Assembly (NCBI GenBank): GCA_910588795.1
Contig: CAJURI010000003.1
Location: 16,930 to 80,929 of the forward strand
Reading direction: 5' to 3'
DNA: 64,000 nucleotides
Source of the DNA: an uncultured Duncaniella sp.
GTDB taxonomy: Bacteria > Bacteroidota > Bacteroidia > Bacteroidales > Muribaculaceae
The notes under the pieces are model-generated. The model was given only the letters and a program-made list of their open reading frames with translations. It ran no database searches and was not told where the DNA came from. Both the position numbers and the translations under genes were made by a program. Numbering within the stretch: position 1 is the first letter of the stretch; each line of letters starts with the position of its first letter. Positions 26,528 through 36,306 of this stretch are shown one piece after another.

Positions 26528-27412
26528 CTAATTTTTCACCTGTCCGCCGATTATATCGAGCAGTTCGGTGGTTATGCTCTGCTGGCGCAGCTTGTTGTAT
26601 TCAAGCTGCAGCTGTTCGAGCAGGTTCTTTGCATTGTCGTTCGCGCTCTGCATCGCCATGATGCGGGCGGCCTGTTCGGAAGCACGGTTCTCCGTGAACA
26701 CTTCCTGCATCACCGACAGCAGGAACATAGGGAGGACCGAACGGAATATGGTGGCGGCATCCGGCTCGAATATGCAAGGGCGGCACACGGCCTTGACCCC
26801 TTCGGAGGAGAATGTCGAGGCATCCACAGGCAGATACTGTTCGCAGCGCAGCCGCTGGCGGCTCACGCTCTGGAAATTCATGTACAGGAGCTGCACGGAG
26901 TCGACCGCTCCCGAGAGGAAACGCTCGCTGAGCATTCCCGCAAATCTCTTTATGGCATCTGCCCCGCTCTTGGAGCTGACACTTTCGTCATTCACCTCGG
27001 TGATATGCGGATCCGTGAGCTTGGCCACAGCCTTATGTATCTTGCGGCCTACGGTGAATACGGTGAAATCCACATCCTCGCCCCACTTCTCACGGCATTC
27101 TTTAAAGCGGGCGAGAAGTTCCTTGAAGATATTGATGTTATATCCGCCACACAGTCCGTCGTCAGAGCCTAACACCACTATGCCTACACGCTTCACCTCC
27201 CGCTCCTCGGTGAGGGGTGACGAGAACTCGGCATCGGCTGTAAGCAGATTGCCGATTATCGTCTCGATCTGGCTGCGGAATGGTAGAAGCCGCCGCAGGT
27301 CGGCCTCGGCACGGTGCATCTTGGCCGAAGAGATCATCTTCATAGCCCCGGTGATCTTCTCACTCGAAGCCACCGAGCCGATGCGTCCTTTTAGTTCGCG
27401 AAGTGTTGCCAT
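26528..27412 (-). CDS. atpG: F-type ATP synthase gamma subunit
   Basis: The 294-residue central-stalk subunit has the N-terminal helix MATLRELKGRIGSVASSEKITGAM and the C-terminal helix ending LRQQSITTELLDIIGG, which together form the rotating coiled coil inside the alpha-beta ring. It follows atpA by 37 bases and precedes nuoI. Confidence 0.96.
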   Translation of the reverse strand: MATLRELKGRIGSVASSEKITGAMKMISSAKMHRAEADLRRLLPFRSQIETIIGNLLTADAEFSSPLTEEREVKRVGIVVLGSDDGLCGGYNINIFKELLARFKECREKWGEDVDFTVFTVGRKIHKAVAKLTDPHITEVNDESVSSKSGADAIKRFAGMLSERFLSGAVDSVQLLYMNFQSVSRQRLRCEQYLPVDASTFSSEGVKAVCRPCIFEPDAATIFRSVLPMFLLSVMQEVFTENRASEQAARIMAMQSANDNAKNLLEQLQLEYNKLRQQSITTELLDIIGGQVKN

Positions 27413-27449
27413 GTATTATAGGGTGTGATGAGACTTCTGTATCTTACTG

Positions 27450-29021
27450 TTATTTGTAGGCACCGGCTACCTCGGCGGCCGCGGATGTGAGCTTTTCTGT
27501 GATAGCATCGTCAAGCTTCCCTGCACGTATGGCATCCATTGCCTCGGGATACTTGGCATGCATGAGCTGGAGGAAGTTTTTCTCGAATTCGGCAACCTTT
27601 TCCACCGGCACATTCTCGAGCAGGCCGCGTGTGCCGCAATATATGACTGCCACCTCGTCCTCTACAGCCATAGGTGTGTACTGGGGCTGTATGAGCAGAC
27701 GTTCGTTCTTGCGTCCCTTGTCAATCACACGGGCTGTCACGGCATCGATATCGCCGCCGAACTTGGTGAACGACTCAAGCTCGCGGAACTGCGCCTGATC
27801 TATCTTCAGTGTTCCGGCCACCTTCTTCATCGACTTGATCTGCGCGCTGCCGCCCACACGTGACACGGATATGCCCACATTGATTGCGGGACGGATACCG
27901 CGGTTGAACAGAGCGGTCTCAAGGAATATCTGACCGTCAGTGATAGAGATAACGTTGGTAGGTATGTAGGCTGACACGTCGCCGGCCTGAGTCTCTATTA
28001 TAGGAAGAGCCGTGAGCGAGCCTCCGCATTTCACCTTGCCTTTGAGCGAGGCCGGAAGGTCGTTCATATTCTCGGCCACCTGCTGGTTGTCAATGATCTT
28101 GGCTGCACGTTCGAGCAGACGGCTGTGCAGATAAAATATATCGCCGGGATATGCCTCGCGGCCTGACGGACGCTTCAGCACGAGCGATATCTCACGATAG
28201 GCAACAGCCTGCTTCGACAGGTCATCGTAGACGATGAGAGCGTCACGCCCGGTGTCACGTATGAACTCGCCGATAGCCACGCCGGCAAACGGTGCGTAAT
28301 AGCGCATCGAAGCCGAGTCGGAGGCAGTGGCAGCCACGACCACGGTATAGTCGAGGGCTCCGTGCTGGCGGAGAGTCTCCACAATAGCTGCAACCGATGA
28401 AGCCTTCTGACCTATGGCGACATATATACAGTAGACAGGCTTACCCTCCTCAAAATTCTTGCGCTGGTTGATGATAGTGTCGATAGCCACGGCAGTCTTA
28501 CCGATCTGACGGTCACCGATGATAAGCTCGCGCTGTCCGCGGCCTATGGGCACCATAGAGTCGATGGCCTTAAGACCGGTCTGCAGCGGCTGCTTGACGG
28601 GCTGACGGAATATTACGCCGGGAGCCTTGCGCTCGAGCGGCATGGGAAGAAGCTCGCCCGAGATGGGTCCGCGACCGTCGATGGGCTGGCCGAGCACATT
28701 GATTACACGCCCAAACACGCCGTCGCCGACGTTGATTGAAGCAATTTCGCCGGTGCGCTTGACAGTCATGTTTTCCGTGACCTTGTTGACATTGTTGAGG
28801 AGGATGACACCGACATTGCTCTCCTCAAGGTTGAGAGCCACGCCCTTGACGCCGTTCTCGAACTCTACGAGCTCATTGGCGCATACGTTGTCGAGACCGT
28901 ACACATGGGCAACGCCGTCTCCCACCTCGAGTACGATGCCGGTTTCTTCAAACGACACCTTAGAGTTGACATTCTCCAACTGTTGCTTCAGTACCTGAGA
29001 AATCTCGCTTGGGTTAATCAT
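27450..29021 (-). CDS. atpA: F-type ATP synthase alpha subunit
   Basis: The 523-residue subunit carries the non-catalytic nucleotide site: Walker A GDRQIGKT at 169-176 and the arginine finger in SVSRVGGSAQ. It forms the catalytic hexamer with AtpD. Length and start (MINPSEISQVLKQQL) are normal. It follows atpH by 27 bases. Confidence 0.97.
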   Translation of the reverse strand: MINPSEISQVLKQQLENVNSKVSFEETGIVLEVGDGVAHVYGLDNVCANELVEFENGVKGVALNLEESNVGVILLNNVNKVTENMTVKRTGEIASINVGDGVFGRVINVLGQPIDGRGPISGELLPMPLERKAPGVIFRQPVKQPLQTGLKAIDSMVPIGRGQRELIIGDRQIGKTAVAIDTIINQRKNFEEGKPVYCIYVAIGQKASSVAAIVETLRQHGALDYTVVVAATASDSASMRYYAPFAGVAIGEFIRDTGRDALIVYDDLSKQAVAYREISLVLKRPSGREAYPGDIFYLHSRLLERAAKIIDNQQVAENMNDLPASLKGKVKCGGSLTALPIIETQAGDVSAYIPTNVISITDGQIFLETALFNRGIRPAINVGISVSRVGGSAQIKSMKKVAGTLKIDQAQFRELESFTKFGGDIDAVTARVIDKGRKNERLLIQPQYTPMAVEDEVAVIYCGTRGLLENVPVEKVAEFEKNFLQLMHAKYPEAMDAIRAGKLDDAITEKLTSAAAEVAGAYK

Positions 29022-29048
29022 TGGTAAGACTGATTGTAAAATGTGGGA

Positions 29049-29591
29049 TTAGTTTAAAAGTTTCAGACGCAGCTGCTTGAGTTCATTGGCAACGGACGCG
29101 TCAAGTTTCTCGTTGTCAATGCTCACCTGGAAACCGCCTATGAGGTCAGGGTTTACCTGATGGTTATACTCCATAGTAGCCGAGCCGAGGTGCCGCTGTA
29201 TGAGCTGCTTGAGCCTGCTCTCCTCCGCCTCGGCCATGGGAGCGGCCGAAGTGACGGTGACAAGGCGTATGTTATGCTCTGTGCGGTAGATCTTAAGATA
29301 AGCCAAGGCTATGTCGCGCGCCATGTCGAGGCGGTTGTTGTCGGCGAGCAGATCCAGAAACCTTGACATGGCCATGTCATTTTCGTTGGAACCTGACGCT
29401 GTGGTGAGCAGCTGTATCTTGTCATGACGCGAGACATAGGGATTGCTCACGGCCCTGACAAGCGCGGGCTCCGAGGCAAACGCGCCGGCAAGAGTCTGCA
29501 TGCGCTCAAACACTGGTTTGTCGCAACCGTGCTCCGAGGCATACTCGAAGAGTGCCTTGGCATAGCGACTTGGGATTAGACCTTGGTTCAT
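29049..29591 (-). CDS. atpH: F-type ATP synthase delta subunit
   Basis: The 180-residue stator subunit opens with SRYAKALFEYASEHG, the family's N-terminal signature, and ends with DLIGGFQVSIDNEKLDASVANELKQLR in the C-terminal domain. It joins the b stalk to the top of the alpha-beta ring. Spacing to atpF is 29 bases. Confidence 0.94.
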   Translation of the reverse strand: MNQGLIPSRYAKALFEYASEHGCDKPVFERMQTLAGAFASEPALVRAVSNPYVSRHDKIQLLTTASGSNENDMAMSRFLDLLADNNRLDMARDIALAYLKIYRTEHNIRLVTVTSAAPMAEAEESRLKQLIQRHLGSATMEYNHQVNPDLIGGFQVSIDNEKLDASVANELKQLRLKLLN

Positions 29592-29620
29592 TGCTTGAGA
29601 TTAGTAGGGGGGATGAAATC

Positions 29621-30118
29621 TTAGTTCTGTTTCTCGATTTCGTCGAGCAGGGAGTTCACGAGCTTCTCCTGAGCCTTCTCCTCCTTCAGCTGGTTGCGCA
29701 CCACCTTCTGGGCTATGTCGAGGGCAAATGTGGAAACCTCGTTGCGGAACTGCTCCTGGGCAGCCTTGCGCTCCTGTTCGATTGTCAGTTTGGCGTTGTC
29801 CATCACCTTCTTGGCCTCATTCTGGGCAGCCGAGCGAGCCTCGTCTATGATCTGAGTCTTCATTCTGTCGGCTTCACGCAGCATGTCGGCCTGCTGGCGG
29901 CGGGCTTCTGCTATGTATTTATCCGCCTCTTCGCGGGCATGGTCAAGCTGTTCTTTGGCACTTTGAGCATACTCCACACCCTTGTCGATGAGGTCGGCAC
30001 GGTCGGATACCCCTTTCATTATCGCGGGCCAGCCCCACCGCCACAGTATGACGAAGAGGATGGCAAACGATACGAACATCCAGAATATCAGGCCGAAATC
30101 AGGCGTGAATAGTTCCAT
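29621..30118 (-). CDS. atpF: F-type ATP synthase b subunit
   Basis: The 165-residue peripheral stalk has one N-terminal membrane helix (about 8-27, PDFGLIFWMFVSFAILFVIL) and a long charged coiled coil (about 40-155). Length is typical. It follows atpE by 19 bases. Confidence 0.95.
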   Translation of the reverse strand: MELFTPDFGLIFWMFVSFAILFVILWRWGWPAIMKGVSDRADLIDKGVEYAQSAKEQLDHAREEADKYIAEARRQQADMLREADRMKTQIIDEARSAAQNEAKKVMDNAKLTIEQERKAAQEQFRNEVSTFALDIAQKVVRNQLKEEKAQEKLVNSLLDEIEKQN

Positions 30119-30137
30119 AGCTGGGATATGCCAAAGA

Positions 30138-30386
30138 TTAGCCTACGAACATTGCGAGGATGCAGACGATCACGGCGAAGAGGGCGACACCCTCGATAAG
30201 AGCTGCGATCACGATCATGTTGCTTCGGATATCACCGGTCGATTCGGGCTGACGGGCGATTGCCTCCATGGCTGAGCCACCGATTTTGCCGATACCGATG
30301 CCGGCACCGATTGCTGCGATTGCTGCACCGATGCACACACCGATGCCAAGTGTTCCTTCGATAGCTGCTAAAATCATTGCTAACAT
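30138..30386 (-). CDS. atpE: F-type ATP synthase c subunit (proton type)
   Basis: The 82-residue protein forms a hairpin of two membrane helices with the polar loop ARQPES. The ion-carrying glutamate is E65 in ALIEGVAL. The positions that bind sodium in sodium-type rings (Q32, and S66 after E65, Ilyobacter numbering) are I32 and G66 here, so the ring should carry protons. An AT-rich, U/A-rich leader of 96 bases separates it from atpB, longer than the other gaps in the array. Confidence 0.96.
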   Translation of the reverse strand: MLAMILAAIEGTLGIGVCIGAAIAAIGAGIGIGKIGGSAMEAIARQPESTGDIRSNMIVIAALIEGVALFAVIVCILAMFVG

Positions 30387-30482
30387 AACTGTAGAATTTT
30401 GAGAGGTTATTTTTTAGAGATAATTTATTCTGTATTTATTTCTGTTTCAGGTCCGGAAGCTTCTACCCCCCCCGGATTCCGG

Positions 30483-31601
30483 TCAAGGGTTATGCGGGAT
30501 CACGGCTTTTTCCTTGGACTCTTCATGCTTCTCATGCCCCTCTTCCTGCCCGAGTGCTATGAACAGGGTTGAGAGCATCGTGAACACATATGCCTGGATG
30601 AAGCTGACAAGGACATCTATGCACAGCATGAACACCGAGAATATCACTGATACCACAGCCGTAGCTCCGGTGACCACTGGCCCCATGGCTGCGAAGATGA
30701 ATATGAGAAGCGTGAGCACTATCACTATCATATGTCCGCCCATCATATTGGCGAAGAGACGGACAGTGAGCGCGGCGGGCTTGGTGAAAACACCGAAGAT
30801 CTCTATCACCGGCATGATGGGGAGAGGATACTTAAGCCACCAGGGGACCTCGGGATTGAATATCTCCTTCCAGTAATGCTTGGTGGCAAAGAGATTGGTG
30901 ATGAGGAAAGTGATTATAGCAAGCACGAGAGTGACCGCTATGTTGCCCGTAAGGTTGGCTCCGCCGGGGAATATCACTATAAGTCCGAGCAGGTTCATTA
31001 TGAGAATGAAGAAGAACACCGTCAGCAGATAGGGGGCAAACTTGGCCGCCTTGTTCTTGAGTGTCGGCTTGATCACTCCGTCATAGATGAAAAGTATCAC
31101 AAACTCTATGGCTCCCACCATCTTGCGCGGGCCTTTCATGCCCTGAGTGCGGTGCCAGCGGGCCACCGACAGTATGCACCACACACACAGCAGTACGGCT
31201 ATGAAGACGCCACACACATTCTTGGTGATGGATATGTCCACCGCAGGCTTCACTTCCTCGCCGTTGACTATCTCCACTACCTTTCCTTTGTAGGGGCTGT
31301 CCGCGCCGGCTATCCTGAACTCGGCATTGCCGTCACGGTAGACCTCGCCATGGGCGACACGTGACGAAGAGAACACATGCAGACCGTCAGAGCCCCATAC
31401 GATCACCGGCAGAGGTATGCGCTTGTGATGGTTGAAAGGCACTTCCCAGCCGTAACCGTCACCGAGGTGCTCGAATATTATGCCCTGAGCATCGATCCCC
31501 TCTTTCTTCTCCTGACCGTCGTCATGACCCGAAGCCACGGCAAGCGCAGGACTGACAAGAGCGATGAGCGCAAGAACTATTGTTGTGAGAATCTGTTTCA
31601 T
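30483..31601 (-). CDS. atpB: F-type ATP synthase a subunit
   Basis: I chose the start MKQILTTIVLALIALVSPALA (372 residues), because it begins a proper signal sequence; nine upstream codons are open but would overlap atpC. An N-terminal exported domain of ~115 residues (with GYGWEVPFNHHKRIPLP) precedes the membrane part, as is usual in Bacteroidetes. The essential arginine lies in ALTVRLFANMMGGH, next to the c ring. It forms the proton half-channels of the motor. Confidence 0.93.
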   Translation of the reverse strand: MKQILTTIVLALIALVSPALAVASGHDDGQEKKEGIDAQGIIFEHLGDGYGWEVPFNHHKRIPLPVIVWGSDGLHVFSSSRVAHGEVYRDGNAEFRIAGADSPYKGKVVEIVNGEEVKPAVDISITKNVCGVFIAVLLCVWCILSVARWHRTQGMKGPRKMVGAIEFVILFIYDGVIKPTLKNKAAKFAPYLLTVFFFILIMNLLGLIVIFPGGANLTGNIAVTLVLAIITFLITNLFATKHYWKEIFNPEVPWWLKYPLPIMPVIEIFGVFTKPAALTVRLFANMMGGHMIVIVLTLLIFIFAAMGPVVTGATAVVSVIFSVFMLCIDVLVSFIQAYVFTMLSTLFIALGQEEGHEKHEESKEKAVIPHNP

Positions 31602-31615
31602 CGTCATCGTAAGGA

Positions 31616-31849
31616 TTAATAGATGCACACTGACACTATATCTCTGTCCACATCGACTATGCCTCCGTCAATACTCACCGAATGTTCGCCATCGACCGAC
31701 GTATAGCGCACGGTCCCGGGGGTGAGGGTGGATATTAGCGATGCGTGACCGGGGAGCACGGTGAATGCTCCCATCGCCCCCGGGAGATGTACCACTGAGG
31801 CGTCACCCTGAAACAGGATGTCTTCGGCTGAAATTATCTTAAGTGTCAT
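31616..31849 (-). CDS. atpC: F-type ATP synthase epsilon subunit (short form)
   Basis: This 77-residue protein corresponds only to the N-terminal beta-sandwich of epsilon (LKIISAEDILFQGDASVVHLPG...FTVLPGHASL). The C-terminal helix pair that inhibits ATP hydrolysis in E. coli and Bacillus is absent. Short forms near 80 residues are common in Bacteroidetes, so this is not a truncated gene. It follows atpD by 59 bases. Confidence 0.92.
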   Translation of the reverse strand: MTLKIISAEDILFQGDASVVHLPGAMGAFTVLPGHASLISTLTPGTVRYTSVDGEHSVSIDGGIVDVDRDIVSVCIY

Positions 31850-31908
31850 CGGCTTGATCTGGTTCTTATAATGTTGTCTTTAGAGGGGAGATCCGGTCTC
31901 AGTCCTGA

Positions 31909-33414
31909 TCACGCACCCACTTCGGCAAGAAGTTTCTTGCCCTTGGCGATAGCGTCATCTATAGTGCCCACGTTGAGGAATGCCTGCTCCGGCAGGTCGT
32001 CCACCTCGCCGGCAAGTATCATCTTGAAGCCGCGTATAGTCTCGCTCAGGGGAACCATGACGCCCGGAAGTCCGGTGAACTGTTCGGCCACATGGAACGG
32101 CTGGGAGAGGAATCGCTGGGCACGGCGTGCGCGGGCCACCACGAGTTTGTCCTCGTCGCTGAGCTCGTCCACACCGAGGATCGCGATGATGTCCTGAAGC
32201 TCGTTGTACTTCTGAAGCAGCTGCTTTACAGCCTGGGCGGTATTATAGTGGTCCTCGCCTATGATATTCGGGTCGAGTATTCGCGAAGTGGATTCCAGCG
32301 GGTCGACAGCCGGATAAATTCCGAGCTCCGTGATCTTACGCGAGAGCACCGTGGTGGCGTCGAGGAAGCTGAATGTTGTGGCGGGCGCGGGGTCGGTAAG
32401 GTCATCGGCAGGCACATAGATCGCCTGTACCGAGGTGATTGACCCGTTCTTGGTCGAAGTGATTCGCTCCTGCAGAGCACCCATCTCCGATGCAAGCGTA
32501 GGCTGATAGCCCACAGCCGAAGGCATACGCCCGAGAAGTGCCGACACCTCTGAACCGGCCTGGGTGAAACGGAATATATTGTCGATGAACAGGAGGATAT
32601 CCTTGCCGCCGCCATCCTGGTCACGGAACTGCTCGGCAACGGTAAGACCCGAAAGGGCAACTCGCAGACGTGCGCCCGGCGGCTCGTTCATCTGGCCGAA
32701 CACCAGGGCAGCCTGAGAGTCCTTCACCTGCGACATGTCGACATCGGCGAGGTTCCACTCCCCTTTCTCCATGCCTTCCTCAAACTTCTTGCCATACTTT
32801 ATGACACCGCTCTCGATCATCTCGCGGAGCAGGTCGTTGCCCTCGCGGGTACGTTCTCCCACACCGGTGAACACCGAGAATCCGTTGTGACCTTTGGCTA
32901 TGTTATTGATGAGCTCCATAATGAGCACGGTCTTGCCCACACCGGCACCGCCGAACAGACCGATCTTACCGCCCTTGCTGTAAGGCTCGAGGAGGTCGAT
33001 CACCTTTATACCTGTATAAAGTATCTCGGTACCGATCGTGAGGTCGTCAAACTCAGGAGCCGGCTGATGTATGGGTCGGAGATCCTTGCGGTCGAGAGCC
33101 GGCAGACGGTCAATGGCATCACCTATGACATTGAGCAGACGTCCTTTCACCTGCTCGCCGGTGGGGACAGCTATCGGACGCTCGAGATTGTCTACGCGGG
33201 CTCCGCGCTGCAGTCCGTCGGTACTCTCCATGGCCACACAGCGCACGGTCTTCTCACCGATATGCTGCTCCACTTCAAGTATCAGCTCGGTGCCGTCAGG
33301 GCGCACTACTTTGAGAGCGGTGTAGATGGGAGGGATGACATTGTCATCGCCGTCAAACATCACGTCGACCACAGGTCCGATCACCTGGACGATTTTGCCA
33401 TATTTTTCACTCAT
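31909..33414 (-). CDS. atpD: F-type ATP synthase beta subunit
   Basis: I start it at MSEKYGKIVQVIGPVVDVMF (501 residues); 16 codons upstream are open but unlike any AtpD start. The Walker A GGAGVGKT is at 155-162, the catalytic glutamate segment GERTREGND near 187, and ALLGRMPSAVGYQPTL and RARRAQRFLSQPFH are intact. It is the catalytic subunit. It is the first atp gene, 72 bases after nuoH. Confidence 0.97.
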   Translation of the reverse strand: MSEKYGKIVQVIGPVVDVMFDGDDNVIPPIYTALKVVRPDGTELILEVEQHIGEKTVRCVAMESTDGLQRGARVDNLERPIAVPTGEQVKGRLLNVIGDAIDRLPALDRKDLRPIHQPAPEFDDLTIGTEILYTGIKVIDLLEPYSKGGKIGLFGGAGVGKTVLIMELINNIAKGHNGFSVFTGVGERTREGNDLLREMIESGVIKYGKKFEEGMEKGEWNLADVDMSQVKDSQAALVFGQMNEPPGARLRVALSGLTVAEQFRDQDGGGKDILLFIDNIFRFTQAGSEVSALLGRMPSAVGYQPTLASEMGALQERITSTKNGSITSVQAIYVPADDLTDPAPATTFSFLDATTVLSRKITELGIYPAVDPLESTSRILDPNIIGEDHYNTAQAVKQLLQKYNELQDIIAILGVDELSDEDKLVVARARRAQRFLSQPFHVAEQFTGLPGVMVPLSETIRGFKMILAGEVDDLPEQAFLNVGTIDDAIAKGKKLLAEVGA

Positions 33415-33486
33415 CGCGATTGGTTTTATTAGGTTGCGGCACCGCCATGGGCTCCGCTGCATTATTTTTATGGTATTAACGGTATT

Positions 33487-34563
33487 TTAGAGGTAGAGAC
33501 TGTAGGTCACCACAATCACCATCAGCACAAGGTTGAACAGATTGATGGGGAGGAGGTATTTCCATTCAAGCGTGAGCAGCTGGTCGATACGCAGACGCGG
33601 GAATGTCCACTTGAACCATATGATTATGAACGACAGGGCCACTGCCTTGGCGATGAACCATACGACCGAAGGTATATAGTCCATAATGTTGTTGAAGGCA
33701 TCGAATCCGGGTATGTGCAGCGGCATCCATCCGCCGAAGAAGAGAAGAGCTGCGACTCCCGACACGATGAAAAGGTTGAGATACTCGGCAAGATAGAAGA
33801 ATCCGAAGTGTATGCCGGAGTACTCGGTATGGTATCCTGCTGTAAGCTCGCTCTCGGCCTCGGGGAGGTCAAACGGTCCGCGGTTTGTCTCGGCCGTACC
33901 GGCTATCATGAATATCACAAAAGCTATTATCGCAGGGACATGGCCCGAGAAGATGAACCACAGGTGCTCCTGCGCCATCACTATGTCGGTGACGCTCATC
34001 GAGCCGGCCATGACGACCATGGTCACCACACACAGACCCATGGACAGCTCATAGCTGACCATCTGGGCTCCGGAACGGAGCGCGCCGATAAGGGTGAACT
34101 TGTTGTTGGATGACCATCCGGCGAGAAGTATGCCGAGCACGCCTATCGAGGAGACCGCGAGCAGGAAGAAGATGCCCACATTGAAGTCAATGATCTGCAG
34201 CCCATTGCCCCACGGAAGTACGGCAAATGCGAGCATCGAGGCGATGATGACCAGATACGGAGCCAGTGCGAACAGGAACTTGTCGATATGATTGAGCGAA
34301 ATAAGCTCCTTGATAAGGATCTTGAACATATCGGCAACGCTCTGCAACAGTCCCCAGGGGCCCACACGGTTAGGACCGAGGCGGCACTGGAAATAGGCAC
34401 ACACCTTACGCTCGAAAAGAATATAGAACAGGGCGAGGACCGCATAGAGGAGCATCAACCCCACCCCTACGAGCAGGCACTCGAGGGTGACCGCAAGCCA
34501 CTCGGGCATGTAGCCGAGCAGAAAGGAATGAATCCAGGCAGTCCCTACTGATAAGTCTTGCAT
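33487..34563 (-). CDS. nuoH: NADH-quinone oxidoreductase subunit H
   Basis: The 358-residue membrane subunit has eight helices. It contains the quinone-site loop ERKVCAYFQCRLGPNRVGPWG and the later acidic loop GPFDLPEAESELTAGYHTEYSG. It joins the peripheral arm to the membrane arm of complex I. It lies 70 bases after nuoCD and directly upstream of the inserted atp genes. Confidence 0.96.
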   Translation of the reverse strand: MQDLSVGTAWIHSFLLGYMPEWLAVTLECLLVGVGLMLLYAVLALFYILFERKVCAYFQCRLGPNRVGPWGLLQSVADMFKILIKELISLNHIDKFLFALAPYLVIIASMLAFAVLPWGNGLQIIDFNVGIFFLLAVSSIGVLGILLAGWSSNNKFTLIGALRSGAQMVSYELSMGLCVVTMVVMAGSMSVTDIVMAQEHLWFIFSGHVPAIIAFVIFMIAGTAETNRGPFDLPEAESELTAGYHTEYSGIHFGFFYLAEYLNLFIVSGVAALLFFGGWMPLHIPGFDAFNNIMDYIPSVVWFIAKAVALSFIIIWFKWTFPRLRIDQLLTLEWKYLLPINLFNLVLMVIVVTYSLYL

Positions 34564-34633
34564 AATCTTTTTATGGATATATGATTGGTATATTATTAAC
34601 GTGAGTCACTATTCATGCGTGGCGCGCCACAGG

Positions 34634-36265
34634 CTATCTGTCGATATCGGGCACGATGTAGTCCATGGAGCCTCCGATGGTGATGAGGTCGGCTATCTTC
34701 TGTCCGCATGTTATATGGTCCACCACCGCGGCGGCAGGCAGACAGGGGGGAACGATCTTCAGACGGTAGGGCGATGTGGTGCCGTCGCTCTCGAGGTATA
34801 TGCCGAAAGTTCCGCGGCATCCCTCCACCATCTTGAACCAATGTCCGGCAGGGAGCTTGACCACTTTGGGCACCTTCACGCAATATTCCCCGTCGGGGAT
34901 ATTGTCTATGAGCTGGGCTATGATGCGTGCGCTCTGCACCATCTCGTCCATACGCACCTTGAAGCGGGCCATGGCGTCACCCTCGGTACGTACAATCTCG
35001 TCAAACTCAAGTTCGGAATATATGCTGTAGGGGAATGTCTTGCGCACATCGCAGGCCCATCCCGAGCCTCGGCCGTTAGGCCCGGTCACAGCCCATGAGA
35101 TTGCATCCTCGCGTGTGAGCACACCCACATCCTCCATACGGTCGCGGGCTATCACATTGCCGGTGAATATCTTGTTGTACTCCTTTATATTGGCCGGCAG
35201 CACATCGAGCAGAGCATGCACATCCTTCACGAAGTCGGGATGCAGATCCTGCATGACACCTCCTATGCAGTCATAGTTGAAAGTCATACGCGCGCCGCAT
35301 GTCTTCTCCATGATGTCAAGTATCTGCTCACGCACCCTGAGAGTGTAGAATAGCATCGTCGTGGCACCGAGGTCCATGCAATATGTGCCGAAGAACAGAC
35401 AGTGTGACGCTATACGCGACAATTCGTCCATGAGCACGCGTATCACCTGTGCCCGGCGTGATATCTGTATGCCCATAGCCTCTTCGTAAAGCATGCAGAG
35501 GCAATGGTGGTAAGGATGGGCCGAGAAATAGTCCAGACGGTCCATGAAATGCAGTGTCTGCGGATAAGTGTCAACCTCGCATATCTTCTCTACACCGCGG
35601 TGTATGTATCCGAGATACAGGTCGATCTTCTTGATTATCTCACCGTCGACAGCAGTGCGGAAGCGGAGCACTCCGTGGGTGGCAGGATGCTGCGGGCCTA
35701 TATTGACCACGAAGTCGTCAGGCTGGAATATGCGACGCTCCTCTTTCACTATCTTGCCGTCACGCTCCACCCATGTGTCGGTGAAGTCGGTCTGACGCTC
35801 GTTCTCTATTGACACAGGATTGACAGCGGGGTCAGCATTGTAGTCCTTGCGCAGAGGATATCCCTTCCAGTCTATGTTGAGGAAGAGGCGGCGCATGTCA
35901 GGATTGTTGACAAAGATTATGCCGAAATAATCATATACCTCACGCTCATATACTGTAGCTATAGCCCAAAGGTCATGCACTGAGTGGATAAACGGCTTCT
36001 CACGGTCGCCTGTCGCCATCACTTTGACAGATACGCGCTCATTGCGAGAAGTGGCTACGAGCTCATAGATGCAGCCGAGTCCGTTCTCCTTCCAGTCCAT
36101 ACCTGCTATGGTGACAAGGAAGTCAAATGAAAGTTCCGGATCGTGACGCAGGGCGTGAGCCAGATCGTGCCACTGCTCATCAGCGACAGTCATCTCAAGG
36201 ACATCGGTCTGGGCGAATGTGACTTGGGGAAACAGCTTGGAAATCTTTTCCTGGATGTTGGCCAT
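34634..36265 (-). CDS. nuoCD: NADH-quinone oxidoreductase fused subunit C/D
   Basis: The 543-residue protein joins a NuoC domain (about 1-145, with LWAIATVYEREVYDYFGI and PLRKDY) to a NuoD domain (about 165-543, with NIGPQHPATHGVLR and the quinone-site residues). The fusion is seen in many Bacteroidetes and gamma-proteobacteria. It lies in the peripheral arm and holds the quinone cavity with NuoB. It follows nuoB by 41 bases. Confidence 0.96.
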   Translation of the reverse strand: MANIQEKISKLFPQVTFAQTDVLEMTVADEQWHDLAHALRHDPELSFDFLVTIAGMDWKENGLGCIYELVATSRNERVSVKVMATGDREKPFIHSVHDLWAIATVYEREVYDYFGIIFVNNPDMRRLFLNIDWKGYPLRKDYNADPAVNPVSIENERQTDFTDTWVERDGKIVKEERRIFQPDDFVVNIGPQHPATHGVLRFRTAVDGEIIKKIDLYLGYIHRGVEKICEVDTYPQTLHFMDRLDYFSAHPYHHCLCMLYEEAMGIQISRRAQVIRVLMDELSRIASHCLFFGTYCMDLGATTMLFYTLRVREQILDIMEKTCGARMTFNYDCIGGVMQDLHPDFVKDVHALLDVLPANIKEYNKIFTGNVIARDRMEDVGVLTREDAISWAVTGPNGRGSGWACDVRKTFPYSIYSELEFDEIVRTEGDAMARFKVRMDEMVQSARIIAQLIDNIPDGEYCVKVPKVVKLPAGHWFKMVEGCRGTFGIYLESDGTTSPYRLKIVPPCLPAAAVVDHITCGQKIADLITIGGSMDYIVPDIDR

Positions 36266-36306
36266 TATATATTAAGGTGTGATGATGGTTCTACAATAAT
36301 GATGGT

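Noticed and set aside
31616..31849. Truncated atpC pseudogene
   Set aside because: Short epsilon subunits near 80 residues are normal in Bacteroidetes; the sandwich domain is complete.
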